This document shows positions 34,121 to 43,703 of a DNA stretch of 64,000 bases, piece by piece (positions within the stretch are counted from its first letter, which is position 1; every line of letters begins with the position of its first letter). The notes under the pieces were generated by a model. That model was not told the origin of the DNA. It made no database searches and worked only from the letters and a program-made list of their open reading frames with translations. Source of the stretch: Tuberibacillus sp. Marseille-P3662 (GTDB taxonomy: Bacteria; Bacillota; Bacilli; Bacillales; Sporolactobacillaceae). Made by a program: the position numbers and the translations under genes. The stretch lies in the NCBI RefSeq assembly GCF_900178005.1, contig NZ_FXBS01000006.1, positions 62,001-126,000 of the forward strand, in the 5' to 3' direction.

Positions 34121-34156
34121 ATGAAGCCCACCTATTCTCAAATAGGTGGGCTTCAT
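34121..34156. terminator. Bidirectional terminator
   Basis: A 16-bp perfect stem with a CTCA loop (34121-34136/34141-34156) between the convergent coat-like and cupin genes. Confidence 0.8.
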
Positions 34157-34209
34157 GTATACATAATAGAAAGAAATATATGGGATGTCTATGGTAATCA
34201 TTATGACTC

Positions 34210-34850
34210 TCAGTAGTACTGAAATTGAGGATGATTTGGATTAGGTGGGTATGGTTGAAAAGGTTGTGGCTGCTGATACAGCTGATTGTTATAGGACTGA
34301 TTCATACTTTGCATTTCTTTATTGCAGTCCTTATACGGCCCTATATAAGTTGAGGGTTGAACGGGAGCTATGGCTTGTTTCCATTGATTTTCATTAAGGC
34401 AATAAGTATGAGCCATGACATCAGCAGGGGTAAATTTTAAGAGGTCAGATCCTAAAATAACTTCAGGCGTCGGAGCATCAAAAATGGCTAAAAGATGAGT
34501 ATGATCAGCGGTAGCCACTAAATAATGCCACCATCCTTGTGGAACGTTTGCCACTTGTCCCGGTGTGATAGGGAAATTTAGAATTTGTTTTGTGAATGGA
34601 TTGAACAATGATACGGTCGTCGCCCCAGAAATACAGTAGACTAACTCGGCTGCATTCTGATGATAGTGCGGTTCTACTACATTTTGTGCACTTAAAAAAA
34701 TATCTAGAAGAGACACATTCTCTAGTGTGTTCAATTGCTCGACTCCAAGCACATTAATCAAATTTTGGCTATCTTTTCGAAACAAGGACTTCTATTGACG
34801 TCAAAAGTATATTGAGTTGATGGAGATGTGTAATCCATATAAGAAACCAT
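34210..34850 (-). CDS. Spore-type cupin protein, 5' end frameshifted
   Basis: The frame 34210-34785 encodes a single cupin domain (PHYHQNAAELVYCISG and VPQGWWHYLVA motifs with the His/Glu metal ligands) and a Gln/Pro/Tyr-rich tail. The only start in that frame is TTG 34785 without a good ribosome site. In another frame, ATG 34850 after AAAGAGGTG encodes MVSYMDYTSPSTQYTFDVNR, the kind of N-terminus I expect for this family, and it would join LFRKDSQNLI if one base were restored near 34786. So a 1-nt deletion is likely. The product resembles oxalate-decarboxylase-like spore cupins. Activity is unknown. Confidence 0.7.
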
Positions 34851-34869
34851 AAAACCGTTCACCTCTTTA

Positions 34870-35290
34870 GTGGATATTGTGCATTTATAATGCGTTGGGT
34901 GTACACCACTCGAAACAAAGTATCGCTTCACAGAAAGGGACTAAAGGAGGGCCCAATCTAGATTACATTATAGTATGTAGGATCAAAGTGAACTGTGCGA
35001 CTGTACTGAAATTAACGGATCATTGACATAATAGGACAATAGTTTGATTTCATTGCCGCATCTCATAATTGATTCATATTTGAATAGTAATAATAAGGGA
35101 AAACTGAGCTTTTTAGATACGGAGCCAAGGTGGCTGTATTCGCAACTAAACGTCTGGTGTGTTTGTCCCGGGGAGCTTAAGATGAGGAAGACGCTCTGGA
35201 AAAACGAAGAAGATGCTCATCGACCATAACAATAAAATTTTTGTGGGAACATGGTGTGATTTAACTCATATCCATACTTCCCCTTCCTCT
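34870..35290. other. Non-coding stretch before the 35.3-kb operon
   Basis: About 440 bp without a supported gene. A 61-codon frame at 35044-35229 has no ribosome site. The part at about 35100-35230 is GC-richer and able to fold (for example GATGAG near 35180 with CTCATC near 35215), so it might be an untranslated leader. It matches no riboswitch class I know, including S-box or Moco. Confidence 0.35.
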
Positions 35291-35311
35291 AGCTAGAAAG
35301 GAGTGGTTCCC

Positions 35312-36685
35312 TTGAAGCATCTGTTGCTAGTAGGTGCCGGCCACGCACATCTATACGTTCTAAAAAAATTGCAAAGACAGGCCTTGTCGGGGGTTCGAGT
35401 CACGCTGCTGACACCTAATGACCACCAATACTACTCCGGCATGCTTTCCGGCTGTGTGGAAGGGATTTATTCGATTGACCAGATTCGGATTTATGTTGGT
35501 CAAATGGTGGAGAGAGCGGGTATTCAATGGATCAAAGATACTGCAGTGTCAATCGATCCGGATAGGAAAACGGTATTAACTAGCCAAGGGGAATCGGTTC
35601 TCTATGATGCGGTATCGTTTGATATTGGTTCATTAACGTCGGGGGTGGAGCTGCCTGGCGTATTGAATTATACTGAGACGCTCAAGCCTAATTATCGTTT
35701 CCCGGTTCTTCTTGAAAAAGTTCGGAGTGCTGAGAACCTTGTGATTGTCGGAGGCGGAGTGGCCGGTACGGAGTTGTCCCTATCGTTACAAACGTGGCGG
35801 AACAAGAATGGAAAGAAGCCGTTATCACTGGTCAGTACAACGGCACTAATGGCAAGGGGAGCCCCGTACGTTTCTCAAAGAGTACAGAATCTTCTTAATC
35901 ATAAAGGTGTCAAACTTTATCTTTATCAGCGGGCCGATCAAGTGATGAAGGACCGGATTGTGTTGGCACCATCCAATGAGGAAATTCCCTTTGATGCTCT
36001 GCTTTGGGTCACAGGTCCAAGGCCTCCAGAGTTGTTTACCAAGTCCTCGCTCTCCGTTGATAAAGGCTACTTGCTTGTTGATAAAACATTACAAGCCAAA
36101 CATTACCCTTCGGTTTTCGGAGTTGGGGACTGTATTAAGATTGCTGAAGAACCGCCGCTGGCAAAAGCCGGCGTCTACCCGGTGAGACAAGCACCGTTCT
36201 TATGGAAGAACTTAAAACGTTTTTTTAAGGGAAAACCGAAACGTCGCTATCAACCCCATTTTTCTTTTCTTTCCATTCTGGCTACTGGAAATAGAGAAGG
36301 ACTTATGCTGTATCTAGGGTGTGCTTTTCACGGGAGACTAGTATGGCTCATCAAGACGATTATGGATCGACGGTTTATCTGGCTTTATTCTCATCAAACC
36401 CCTGCAAATGATCTCATGTCGAATCAATGGTTAAAACGAATCGGATTGACGTTGGTGGCAATTCTGGTTGTTGGATTCGCTTATCTTTTTTTTACAACCA
36501 CTTATCATCCTGTAATGAGCATGATGGCATCATTGATATTCTCATCTATTTTTGATTTTGCCTTTGCGCTTCTAGCCATTGTTTTGGTGGTCATCTTGGT
36601 GATTGTTTTGTTTCTGGAACGACTTTCGTTTCAATCATCTACAAGGGATCAAAGTGAAACAACAACATCATGTAAAAGGAGATGA
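35312..36685 (+). CDS. FAD-dependent oxidoreductase of the 'N-terminal to SelD' type (TIGR03169-like)
   Basis: A 457-residue flavoprotein. The FAD motif GAGHAHLYVL is at residues ~7-16, then LTPNDHQYYSGMLSG, the NAD motif VGGGVAGTELSLS and FGVGDCIKI. GAGHAH and YSGMLSG are characteristic of the NDH-2-like proteins that in other bacteria are fused to or sit beside selenophosphate synthetase SelD. Here there is no SelD domain; instead two hydrophobic helices (about residues 375-440) end the protein, so it is probably membrane bound. Start TTG 35312 (8 nt after AAAGGAG) preferred over GTG 35303. First gene of a long plus-strand run. Confidence 0.8.
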   Translation: MKHLLLVGAGHAHLYVLKKLQRQALSGVRVTLLTPNDHQYYSGMLSGCVEGIYSIDQIRIYVGQMVERAGIQWIKDTAVSIDPDRKTVLTSQGESVLYDAVSFDIGSLTSGVELPGVLNYTETLKPNYRFPVLLEKVRSAENLVIVGGGVAGTELSLSLQTWRNKNGKKPLSLVSTTALMARGAPYVSQRVQNLLNHKGVKLYLYQRADQVMKDRIVLAPSNEEIPFDALLWVTGPRPPELFTKSSLSVDKGYLLVDKTLQAKHYPSVFGVGDCIKIAEEPPLAKAGVYPVRQAPFLWKNLKRFFKGKPKRRYQPHFSFLSILATGNREGLMLYLGCAFHGRLVWLIKTIMDRRFIWLYSHQTPANDLMSNQWLKRIGLTLVAILVVGFAYLFFTTTYHPVMSMMASLIFSSIFDFAFALLAIVLVVILVIVLFLERLSFQSSTRDQSETTTSCKRR

Positions 36686-36690
36686 CATGA

Positions 36691-38121
36691 ATGACAACCT
36701 ATGATCTGATTGTTCTTGGCGGCGGAGCAGGGGGACTGACAGTGGCAGCCGGGGCAGCCAAGCTCGGTGCAAACGTTGCTCTCGTTGACAAAAATCATTA
36801 TTTAGGAGGCGATTGCCTCCATTTTGGCTGTGTTCCTTCCAAAACCTTGATCGCATGTGCCAAGAAGGTCCATGAAGCCAAAAAGCATGCGGAACAATTT
36901 GGCATGACTTTGTCTGGGGATCCAGATATAACAAGGGCAATGGCGCGTGTCAAAACAGCTGTCGCTGAGATCCAGGCTGAGGACAGTGATGACCGTTTCA
37001 AAGGCCTTGGTGTCGATCTTTATAAGGGAAGAGGCTGGTTTATCAGTGATCATCATATCCAAGTTGAGGGTGGATCACCGATTAAAGGCAAACGTTTCGT
37101 GATAGCAACAGGATCAAGCCCTTCGGTTCCTCAGATTGAGGGAACCCAGAATGTTTCCTATCTGACAAATGAAACGGTTTTTGATGTTAAGCAAACGCCG
37201 AAACGACTCGTTGTCATCGGTGGTGGATCCGTTGGTTTGGAGCTAGCTCAGTCTTTTGCACGATTTGGTTCTGAGGTGATCGTGTTAGAGTCACGTCCAA
37301 CTCTTTTCAGCAAGGGAGATGAGGCGATCATTCCTGTGATCAAAGAGGCATTAGAGGAAGAGATGGCGTTGCACTTCAATGTCCGGGTCAAAAAAGTTCG
37401 TGAAGCGTCTAACATGAAAATAATTACCTATGAACAACACGGAAAGGACACCGAGATCGCTGCCGATGACATTTTATTTGCCACCGGCCGCAGACCTAAC
37501 ACTAAAGATATTGGTCTAGATATCATTGGTGTTCAACGCGACCAACACGGCAACATTGTCGTGGATGATCACCTGCGAACCTCTAGGTCGCATATTTATG
37601 CTGTCGGAGACACAAACGGTCAGTCTCCATTGACCCATACAGCAGGTATGGAAGGCCGACTTGTGGTTAGAAATACCTTGTTCGGGTTAAAAGGAAAGGT
37701 GAACTATAACCATGTTCCGTGGGTCACTTATACTGATCCAGAAGTTTTTCAGCTCGGATTGACCGAACAGGAGGCTAAAGAAAAATTAGGGGAGCATTTC
37801 CGGATATATAAGGTCAATACAGATCAAGTGGATCGATTTATTACTGACCGTGATTCATTAGGCTTGGTTAAGGTGATTACCGATCACAAAGGCCGTATTC
37901 TTGGAGCCCACGCGGTCGGCAAAAATGCTAGTGACTGGATGCAGGAGGTCGTGTTTGCCAAAACGCAAGGTTACAGGATGGGTGACCTTTCTCACATTAT
38001 TCATCCTTATCCGACACATGGAGCTGTCCTGCAGCAATCCGCTGACCTGTATTGGCGGGACAAACTATTTGACGGTGTGTTACCTAAGTTGACTGAAAAG
38101 TATATACAGTGGTTGAGATAA
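36691..38121 (+). CDS. Mercuric reductase/lipoamide dehydrogenase-like flavoprotein
   Basis: A 476-residue class I pyridine nucleotide-disulfide oxidoreductase. It has an FAD motif GGGAGGL, the redox disulfide in GGDCLHFGCVPSK, the NAD motif GGGSVGLELAQ, AVGDTNG and the C-terminal dimer-domain HPYPTHGAVL (with the active-site-type His). There is no N-terminal MerA metal-binding domain and no C-terminal vicinal Cys pair, so it is not a true mercuric reductase; similar enzymes are encoded beside TVP38/YdjX-type proteins. It starts 5 bp after the preceding gene. The acceptor is unknown. Confidence 0.85.
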   Translation: MTTYDLIVLGGGAGGLTVAAGAAKLGANVALVDKNHYLGGDCLHFGCVPSKTLIACAKKVHEAKKHAEQFGMTLSGDPDITRAMARVKTAVAEIQAEDSDDRFKGLGVDLYKGRGWFISDHHIQVEGGSPIKGKRFVIATGSSPSVPQIEGTQNVSYLTNETVFDVKQTPKRLVVIGGGSVGLELAQSFARFGSEVIVLESRPTLFSKGDEAIIPVIKEALEEEMALHFNVRVKKVREASNMKIITYEQHGKDTEIAADDILFATGRRPNTKDIGLDIIGVQRDQHGNIVVDDHLRTSRSHIYAVGDTNGQSPLTHTAGMEGRLVVRNTLFGLKGKVNYNHVPWVTYTDPEVFQLGLTEQEAKEKLGEHFRIYKVNTDQVDRFITDRDSLGLVKVITDHKGRILGAHAVGKNASDWMQEVVFAKTQGYRMGDLSHIIHPYPTHGAVLQQSADLYWRDKLFDGVLPKLTEKYIQWLR

Positions 38122-38153
38122 TAAGTGAACAGATCACTGACAGGGTGAGATGA

Positions 38154-38831
38154 ATGAACGATATGATCAGTGTCATTATTCCAACCCTCAATGAACAACA
38201 GCATATTCATCGTCTGATACATAGACTAAGATCTATGAATCGGACTGAGGTGATTATTGCCGACGGCGGAAGTGTGGATGGCACTTGCCAATGGGTCAAG
38301 CCATACTGCCGCGTGATTGATAGTGAACCGGGGCGTGCCAAGCAAATGAATCAAGGGGCCCAGCAAGCCAATGGAGAGATTCTATGGTTTTTACATGCCG
38401 ATTCTATCATATCGACACAAATGGCTCACAGCATTCGCAGTGTCATGCAAGATGGGTCAGTCATCGGCGGGGGATTTTCCCTTCAGTTTGATGATCCGTC
38501 TCGGCGACTTCGGCTGATCGCAGCGGGTTCAAATGTTAGAGCCAAATATCTCAATCTCTATTTTGGTGACCAGGGATTTTTTATTCGTCGTTCCGTTTTT
38601 GAAAAGGTGGGTGGCTTTCCGTCTGTTCCTTTGATGGAGGATTGGCTGCTCTCGAGACAAGTCAAAAAAAGCGGGCAACTCAAACTTCTATCCGAACCGA
38701 TTGTCACATCCTCAAGGCGATTTCAAAAAAACGGGATTATTCGGACGTTTCTTTTGATGCAGAAGATCAAGTTGTTGTTTCTTTGCGGTGTCCCGATCTC
38801 TCATTTGGAAAGGATGTACCGTCGTGGTTGA
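38154..38831 (+). CDS. Family 2 glycosyltransferase (TIGR04283-like)
   Basis: A 225-residue GT-A fold transferase: SVIIPTLNEQQHIHRLI at the N-terminus, VIIADGGSVDGT and WFLHADSI with the metal-binding Asp. Shape and length fit the TIGR04283 group, often paired with TIGR04282 proteins and annotated near arsenosugar-type loci. It overlaps the next gene by 8 nt, so the pair is coupled here too. Donor and acceptor unknown. Confidence 0.8.
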   Translation: MNDMISVIIPTLNEQQHIHRLIHRLRSMNRTEVIIADGGSVDGTCQWVKPYCRVIDSEPGRAKQMNQGAQQANGEILWFLHADSIISTQMAHSIRSVMQDGSVIGGGFSLQFDDPSRRLRLIAAGSNVRAKYLNLYFGDQGFFIRRSVFEKVGGFPSVPLMEDWLLSRQVKKSGQLKLLSEPIVTSSRRFQKNGIIRTFLLMQKIKLLFLCGVPISHLERMYRRG

Positions 38832-39504
38832 ACAAGCAATAGGCAAACAGGCCGTGTTGATTTTGGCAAAAGTCCCGATCCCTGGCTTCTGTAAAACACG
38901 GTTGCAGCCCGATTTTACAGCTGCACAGTGTGCGAGCCTCCAGAAAGCTTTATTGAAAGATATGCTGTCATTAAAAGAAGAACTTGAGCCGGATATCCAT
39001 GTCTGGATGGCTTATACCCCGGAAAAATACGCGGCATATTTTCGGGCGTATTCCTCCCGGGTTTTCCCGCAACAGGGGGTGGATCTAGGTGAACGAATGC
39101 GTCATGGTTTGCTATCTTTGCTAGAAAAAGCCTATCAATCAGTGCTCATCATCGGCACTGATACACCGCTCTATAAGGAAGATATCTACCAGGCATTAGC
39201 GCAGTTAAATAACCATCCAGTCGTCATCGGTCCAGCCAATGATGGGGGTTATTATTTACTTGGTTTGACGCGTGACGTCCCGCAACTATTTACGGATATA
39301 TCATGGGGGACGAGCTGTGTCTTTGCTGAAACCATGCGGCGGGTAAGGCAGTTGGATCTAAGAGCGTCATTATTAGACACAAAAAGGGATATTGATCATC
39401 CGGATGATCTGCGACGTTATTACACAATTAAAACTCATCGATATTTGGATCAATGGAAAGACCAGCATTTGAAACCTTATATGAAGCGCAGGGGGCTTTT
39501 ATAA
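38824..39504 (+). CDS. DUF2064/TIGR04282 nucleotidyltransferase-like protein
   Basis: A 226-residue protein of the CofC/DUF2064 nucleotidyltransferase-like fold: VLILAKVPIPGFCKTRLQP at the N-terminus, IIGTDTPLY in the middle and IGPANDGGYYLLGL later. I start at GTG 38824, 9 nt after AAAGGATG and overlapping the upstream stop. Such proteins presumably activate a sugar or small phosphate with an NTP. The reaction has not been shown. Confidence 0.8.
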   Translation: MVEQAIGKQAVLILAKVPIPGFCKTRLQPDFTAAQCASLQKALLKDMLSLKEELEPDIHVWMAYTPEKYAAYFRAYSSRVFPQQGVDLGERMRHGLLSLLEKAYQSVLIIGTDTPLYKEDIYQALAQLNNHPVVIGPANDGGYYLLGLTRDVPQLFTDISWGTSCVFAETMRRVRQLDLRASLLDTKRDIDHPDDLRRYYTIKTHRYLDQWKDQHLKPYMKRRGLL

Positions 39505-39506
39505 TA

Positions 39507-40709
39507 ATGGATTATCGTGAATTCACAGCATCGGAGGCGGCCGAATACGTCAGAACCATTCCGGGATTATTTCAAAAAAGTGCAGCTTTGATTGGCAGTG
39601 ACATCAGCGATGGCAATATGAATCTTGTTTTCCGTGTGTATGACAGTAAAAATAGAGAGAACAGTGTGATTCTCAAGCAAGCACTTCCCTACATGCGGGC
39701 GGTGGGGCCTTCGTGGCCGCTCACATCTGATCGGATTCGCATCGAATATGAAACATTATCTGTTCAAAACAAAATTTGTCCTGATTGGGTTCCACGCATT
39801 TATCATTATGATGAAAAACGTGCACTGATCATCATGGAAGATTTATCTTCTCATCATATTCTCAGAAAAGGTCTCATGGCTCAACACCGTTACCCTTCTT
39901 TGCCGAAACATATCGGTACTTTTCTTGCTCGGTCTTTATTTTTAACGTCAGATTTCGGGGCGACATATGAAGAACGTCAAAAACTAAAAACACAATTTCA
40001 AAACAAAACGATGCGGCGGATATCGGAGGATTTCATTTTCACCTATCCATTTACAGATCATGAAATGAACCGATCGAATCCGTCTATCCAATCAGTTTTG
40101 GCGGATATAAGGAACAACGATGAATTACAAGCGGAGATCGCGATCATTAAACAACAATTTATCACTAACAAACAAGCCCTCATCCATGGTGATTTGCATA
40201 CGGGAAGCATGATGGTGACCGGCAATGATACGAAGGTGATTGATGCAGAATTCGCATTTTACGGCCCGATGGGATTTGATATCGGTGTGTTGATCGCTCA
40301 TCTATTAATGAATAGTATCTTCCACGAAAAAGAACACCATTCTGCCTACAAAAGCTATCTATCGGAATTGATTCAAGGGGTTTGGTATGAATTTGCAGAA
40401 GCGTTTCGAAAACAATCGGGACAATCTAGACATGATGCTGTCATTTTGCCGAATCCTAACCGTTTCTTATCAAAATTATTTCAAGATGCACTTGGCTTTG
40501 CAGGTTGCGAGATCATGCGCCGAGTCATGGGAACGTCCCACGTTGAAGACCTTGAAAGTATAGAAGAAGAAGATGTACGAGCTGACGCTGAAACCCTTGC
40601 CTTATTCATCGGACAACATCTTATTTTAAAAAGACATCACATTCAAAATTCGGACGAGCTAATGGCTTCGTTAAAACAACTGAAGAATTCGAGCGGTCAG
40701 ACACTGTAG
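39507..40709 (+). CDS. mtnK: 5-methylthioribose kinase MtnK
   Basis: A 400-residue kinase. The ISDGNMNLVFRV and ILKQALPYMR segments form the ATP-binding lobe, followed by VGPSWPLTSDRIRIE, IMEDLSSHHILRKG, the catalytic HGDLHTGSM and the metal-binding DAEFAFYGPMGFDIG. This is the MtnK signature. It phosphorylates 5-methylthioribose at C1 for the methionine salvage pathway. ATG 39507, 2 bp after the previous stop, is chosen; the frame upstream overlaps the preceding gene. No other mtn salvage genes are adjacent, so a related thio- or selenoribose is conceivable. Confidence 0.88.
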   Translation: MDYREFTASEAAEYVRTIPGLFQKSAALIGSDISDGNMNLVFRVYDSKNRENSVILKQALPYMRAVGPSWPLTSDRIRIEYETLSVQNKICPDWVPRIYHYDEKRALIIMEDLSSHHILRKGLMAQHRYPSLPKHIGTFLARSLFLTSDFGATYEERQKLKTQFQNKTMRRISEDFIFTYPFTDHEMNRSNPSIQSVLADIRNNDELQAEIAIIKQQFITNKQALIHGDLHTGSMMVTGNDTKVIDAEFAFYGPMGFDIGVLIAHLLMNSIFHEKEHHSAYKSYLSELIQGVWYEFAEAFRKQSGQSRHDAVILPNPNRFLSKLFQDALGFAGCEIMRRVMGTSHVEDLESIEEEDVRADAETLALFIGQHLILKRHHIQNSDELMASLKQLKNSSGQTL

Positions 40710-40728
40710 GACTCGAGGGGGATAAAGA

Positions 40729-41997
40729 TTGAAACAATCGACTTTATTACTCAAGATAGCGGCATTTTTATTTATCTTAGTTTTTACGGTGGGGTGTAGC
40801 GAACAAACAAAAGATGCAAAAGATCTATCATCTAGGCAACAGCAGCAGTTATTACAGGATGACTGGCAATCAATTTTAACAAAGGCCAAGGGTCAATCTG
40901 TTAATTTCTACTTGTGGGGCGGCAATGAATCGACGAACCGCTATATCGATGAATGGGTCGCACCGCGTTTAAAGGAACAATTTGGAGTCAATCTGAACCG
41001 CGTCCCGGTGAATGATATCAAAGATACGACTCATAAATTATTGGCTGAAAAACAAGCGGGTAAGAAAAATGGCAGCGTTGATATGATGTGGATCAACGGG
41101 GAAAATTTTTTAACCGCAAAAGATAATGAATTGTTATGGGGGCCTTTTTCTCCCCGGTTGCCAAATGTCAAAAAATATGTTGATCAAAATGCCCCCGCCA
41201 TTAATTATGATTTTGGCGAGCCGACCAAAGGGCTGGAGGCACCCTGGAGTCAGGCTCAATTTGTGCTAACTTATGATCAAAGTAAGGTGAAGCATCCACC
41301 AACATCAGCTGAAGCGCTCAAACAATGGGTTGAAAAACATCCTGGAAAATTCACCTATTCGGCTCCGCCCGATTTCACTGGAAGTGCTTTTGTTCGAAAC
41401 ATGTTATATGAAACGACGGGGGGTTATCAGCAATATCTAAAACCGATCGATGAGCAAAAAAATCTAAATGAAACATTAAAACCGTTATGGAACTATTTGA
41501 ATGACATTGAACCTCACTTATGGCGAAATGGACAGACTTATCCAGAAAGCGCTAGTAAATTGGATCAACTTTATGCGAGCGGTTCAGTTTGGATGACTAT
41601 GAGTTACAGTCCAGCCCATGCCGCTAACGAGGTAAAAACTGGAAGGTTCCCGAAATCAACTCGTACGTTGGTACTCAAGGATGGCACCCTTGCTAATACA
41701 AGTTATTTATCTATTCCGTTCAATGCCCAACATAAAGCCGCGGCAATGGTTGCGATCAACTTCATGCTGTCGCCGGATGCACAAATCGCTAAGGCTAATC
41801 CGGACAATTGGGGTGCGCTTACAGCCATAGATCCTAATCGATTGTCCGACGGAGACCAAAAGCGGCTGAATGCCATTGATCGGGGGCAGGCTACATTGTC
41901 TGCCAAAGGACTAGCGCATCATCGTGTGCCGGAAATGCCGGCAGCATACGTCGATACTATTGAAAAGGGCTGGTTGGAGCATGTGGCCAAACGTTAA
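40729..41997 (+). CDS. ABC transporter solute-binding lipoprotein (YnjB-like)
   Basis: A 422-residue extracytoplasmic binding protein. The signal sequence ends in the lipobox FTVGCSE (Cys23). The mature part resembles E. coli YnjB: VNFYLWGGNESTNRYIDEWVAP, SVDMMWINGENF and LEAPWSQAQFVLTYD. It would capture the ligand of the importer encoded by the next three genes. The ligand is unknown; the kinase and nucleoside hydrolase neighbours suggest a riboside or ribose derivative. Confidence 0.85.
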   Translation: MKQSTLLLKIAAFLFILVFTVGCSEQTKDAKDLSSRQQQQLLQDDWQSILTKAKGQSVNFYLWGGNESTNRYIDEWVAPRLKEQFGVNLNRVPVNDIKDTTHKLLAEKQAGKKNGSVDMMWINGENFLTAKDNELLWGPFSPRLPNVKKYVDQNAPAINYDFGEPTKGLEAPWSQAQFVLTYDQSKVKHPPTSAEALKQWVEKHPGKFTYSAPPDFTGSAFVRNMLYETTGGYQQYLKPIDEQKNLNETLKPLWNYLNDIEPHLWRNGQTYPESASKLDQLYASGSVWMTMSYSPAHAANEVKTGRFPKSTRTLVLKDGTLANTSYLSIPFNAQHKAAAMVAINFMLSPDAQIAKANPDNWGALTAIDPNRLSDGDQKRLNAIDRGQATLSAKGLAHHRVPEMPAAYVDTIEKGWLEHVAKR

Positions 41998-42868
41998 ACC
42001 GTATGTGTATGTTGTGCCGGTGGTGAGCGTTCTTCTGCTCTTGTTTGTCGGCGGTCTCATTCAAGGGTTTATACAAAGCCTGGGTTTTTTCCCAGCCGCG
42101 GGACAGTATGAATGGTCACTGGATGCTTATAAAAGATTATTATGGTCCAGAGACTTTTGGGATGCATTAGGGTTAACGTTTCGCATTGCCTTGTTTTCCT
42201 CACTATTGTCAGGGATTCTCGGAATGTTTATTGCTGTAAGTCTGTTTATGTTGGGTCAATTAAGAAGCGGGCGGAATCATCAGATTTGGCAGCGTTTGTT
42301 TCAGCTGCCGTTAGTCGTACCTCATTTAGCTGGTGCGTATCTAATGGTACTGCTGTTCACGCAAAGCGGTTGGTTTTCACGGATTTTTGCCACATTAGGT
42401 TGGATCAATAGCATCAATGATTTTCCCGTGTTGGTGAATGATTCATTTGGATGGGGCATTATTTTGACGTATACCTGGAAGGAAGCGCCGTTTATCACAT
42501 TGATGATCTATCCGGTTCTCCTACGGGTTCATCGTTCGTGGTTTGAAGTTGCCAGAATCTTTGGCGCCGGCCAGTGGGCCTTCTTTCGGGATATTTTACG
42601 ACCAATTCTAATGCCAGCATGGATGGCTTCGACCTTTATTGTCTTTGCCTTTACGTTTTCCGCTTTTGAAGTGCCGTTCTTGCTGGGGGTAACGTATCCG
42701 AGGATGCTTCCGGTGCTATCTTATAATCTATATACGAGCGGAGGATTGGAGTCCCGTCCGGAAGCATTGGCTGTTAACGTCGTTTTGGTAATCATCGTTA
42801 GCCTGCTTGGCGTCATAGCCTATTGGTTGAGCAGGCGATGGCATAGAGGACAGCAAGGAGGATGGTGA
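41981..42868 (+). CDS. ABC transporter permease (first, YnjC-like)
   Basis: A 295-residue permease with six predicted helices and the EAA loop (EVARIFGAGQWAFFRDILRPIL). ATG 41981 after TTGGAG overlaps the binding-protein stop by 17 nt. E. coli YnjC is one fused permease, whereas here the two halves are separate genes. It forms the channel with the next gene. Confidence 0.85.
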   Translation: MWPNVKPYVYVVPVVSVLLLLFVGGLIQGFIQSLGFFPAAGQYEWSLDAYKRLLWSRDFWDALGLTFRIALFSSLLSGILGMFIAVSLFMLGQLRSGRNHQIWQRLFQLPLVVPHLAGAYLMVLLFTQSGWFSRIFATLGWINSINDFPVLVNDSFGWGIILTYTWKEAPFITLMIYPVLLRVHRSWFEVARIFGAGQWAFFRDILRPILMPAWMASTFIVFAFTFSAFEVPFLLGVTYPRMLPVLSYNLYTSGGLESRPEALAVNVVLVIIVSLLGVIAYWLSRRWHRGQQGGW

Positions 42869-42869
42869 A

Positions 42870-43679
42870 GTGAGAAGAATTGAACATGTTATGCATGTGG
42901 CTGTCATCATCATTGTGTTGATCGGTATCGTCATTCCGTTTATGCCGTTGGTGCTTTCAAGCTTTTCCCATGGCTGGAAATGGCCAGAGGTGATTCCGCA
43001 TGGATTGAACCTAAGGGCTTGGGACTTTGTTTTTTTCGGGAAAAGCGGCACATGGGAGGCCATTTGGACAAGTCTCGAGATTGCCTTTATTGTGACCGCT
43101 GTTAATTTACTGCTAGCACTCCCAGCAGCCAATGTGCTTGGACGTCTGACGTTTCGAGGTCAATGGTTGATTGAGGGACTGATTTATGCACCGATTCTGA
43201 TTCCAGCATTTATTTCCGTAATGGGTATGTATATCACGTTTATCCGTATCGGATTAACGGATTCCATGACTGGCGTGATTGTAGCTCATATAATTCCTAC
43301 GCTGCCTTATATGATACGAGCGTTAATGGTTAGTTACAGTACGCTCGGGTTTCAATGGGAAGAACAGGGACAAATGCTCGGAGCGGGATACCTTCAGCGC
43401 TTCTGGTATATCGTGATCCCACACTTATTGCCGGGGATCGTGTCAGGGGCTAGTTTAAGCATGCTTGTTTCGCTAAGCCAGTATATTGTTACCTTTCTAG
43501 TCGGTGGTGGGCAGGTCATGACGCTACCCCTTATCCTATTTCCATTTATCAGCGGGGGTGATCCGGCGATTGGTTCAGCGTATACATTGATGTTTGCCGG
43601 GATGGCGGCGTTTGCTTTGTTTGTCATGGATATTTTATTAAAAAAGTATTACGGAAAAAAGATGACCGTTCACGTATAG
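42870..43679 (+). CDS. ABC transporter permease (second, YnjC-like)
   Basis: A 269-residue permease with six helices and a C-terminal EAA-type loop (GQMLGAGYLQRFWYIVIPHLLPG). The GTG start has AAGGAGG upstream and lies one base after the preceding stop. Partner of the 41981 permease. Confidence 0.85.
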   Translation: MRRIEHVMHVAVIIIVLIGIVIPFMPLVLSSFSHGWKWPEVIPHGLNLRAWDFVFFGKSGTWEAIWTSLEIAFIVTAVNLLLALPAANVLGRLTFRGQWLIEGLIYAPILIPAFISVMGMYITFIRIGLTDSMTGVIVAHIIPTLPYMIRALMVSYSTLGFQWEEQGQMLGAGYLQRFWYIVIPHLLPGIVSGASLSMLVSLSQYIVTFLVGGGQVMTLPLILFPFISGGDPAIGSAYTLMFAGMAAFALFVMDILLKKYYGKKMTVHV

Positions 43680-43703
43680 TTAGTGCGATCTGGGAGGATA
43701 TGT

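Noticed and set aside
35044-35229. 61-codon open frame before the 35.3-kb operon
   Set aside because: No ribosome site and no protein-like pattern; more likely leader DNA.
36691-38121. True mercuric reductase
   Set aside because: No N-terminal metal-binding domain, no C-terminal Cys pair and no mer genes nearby.
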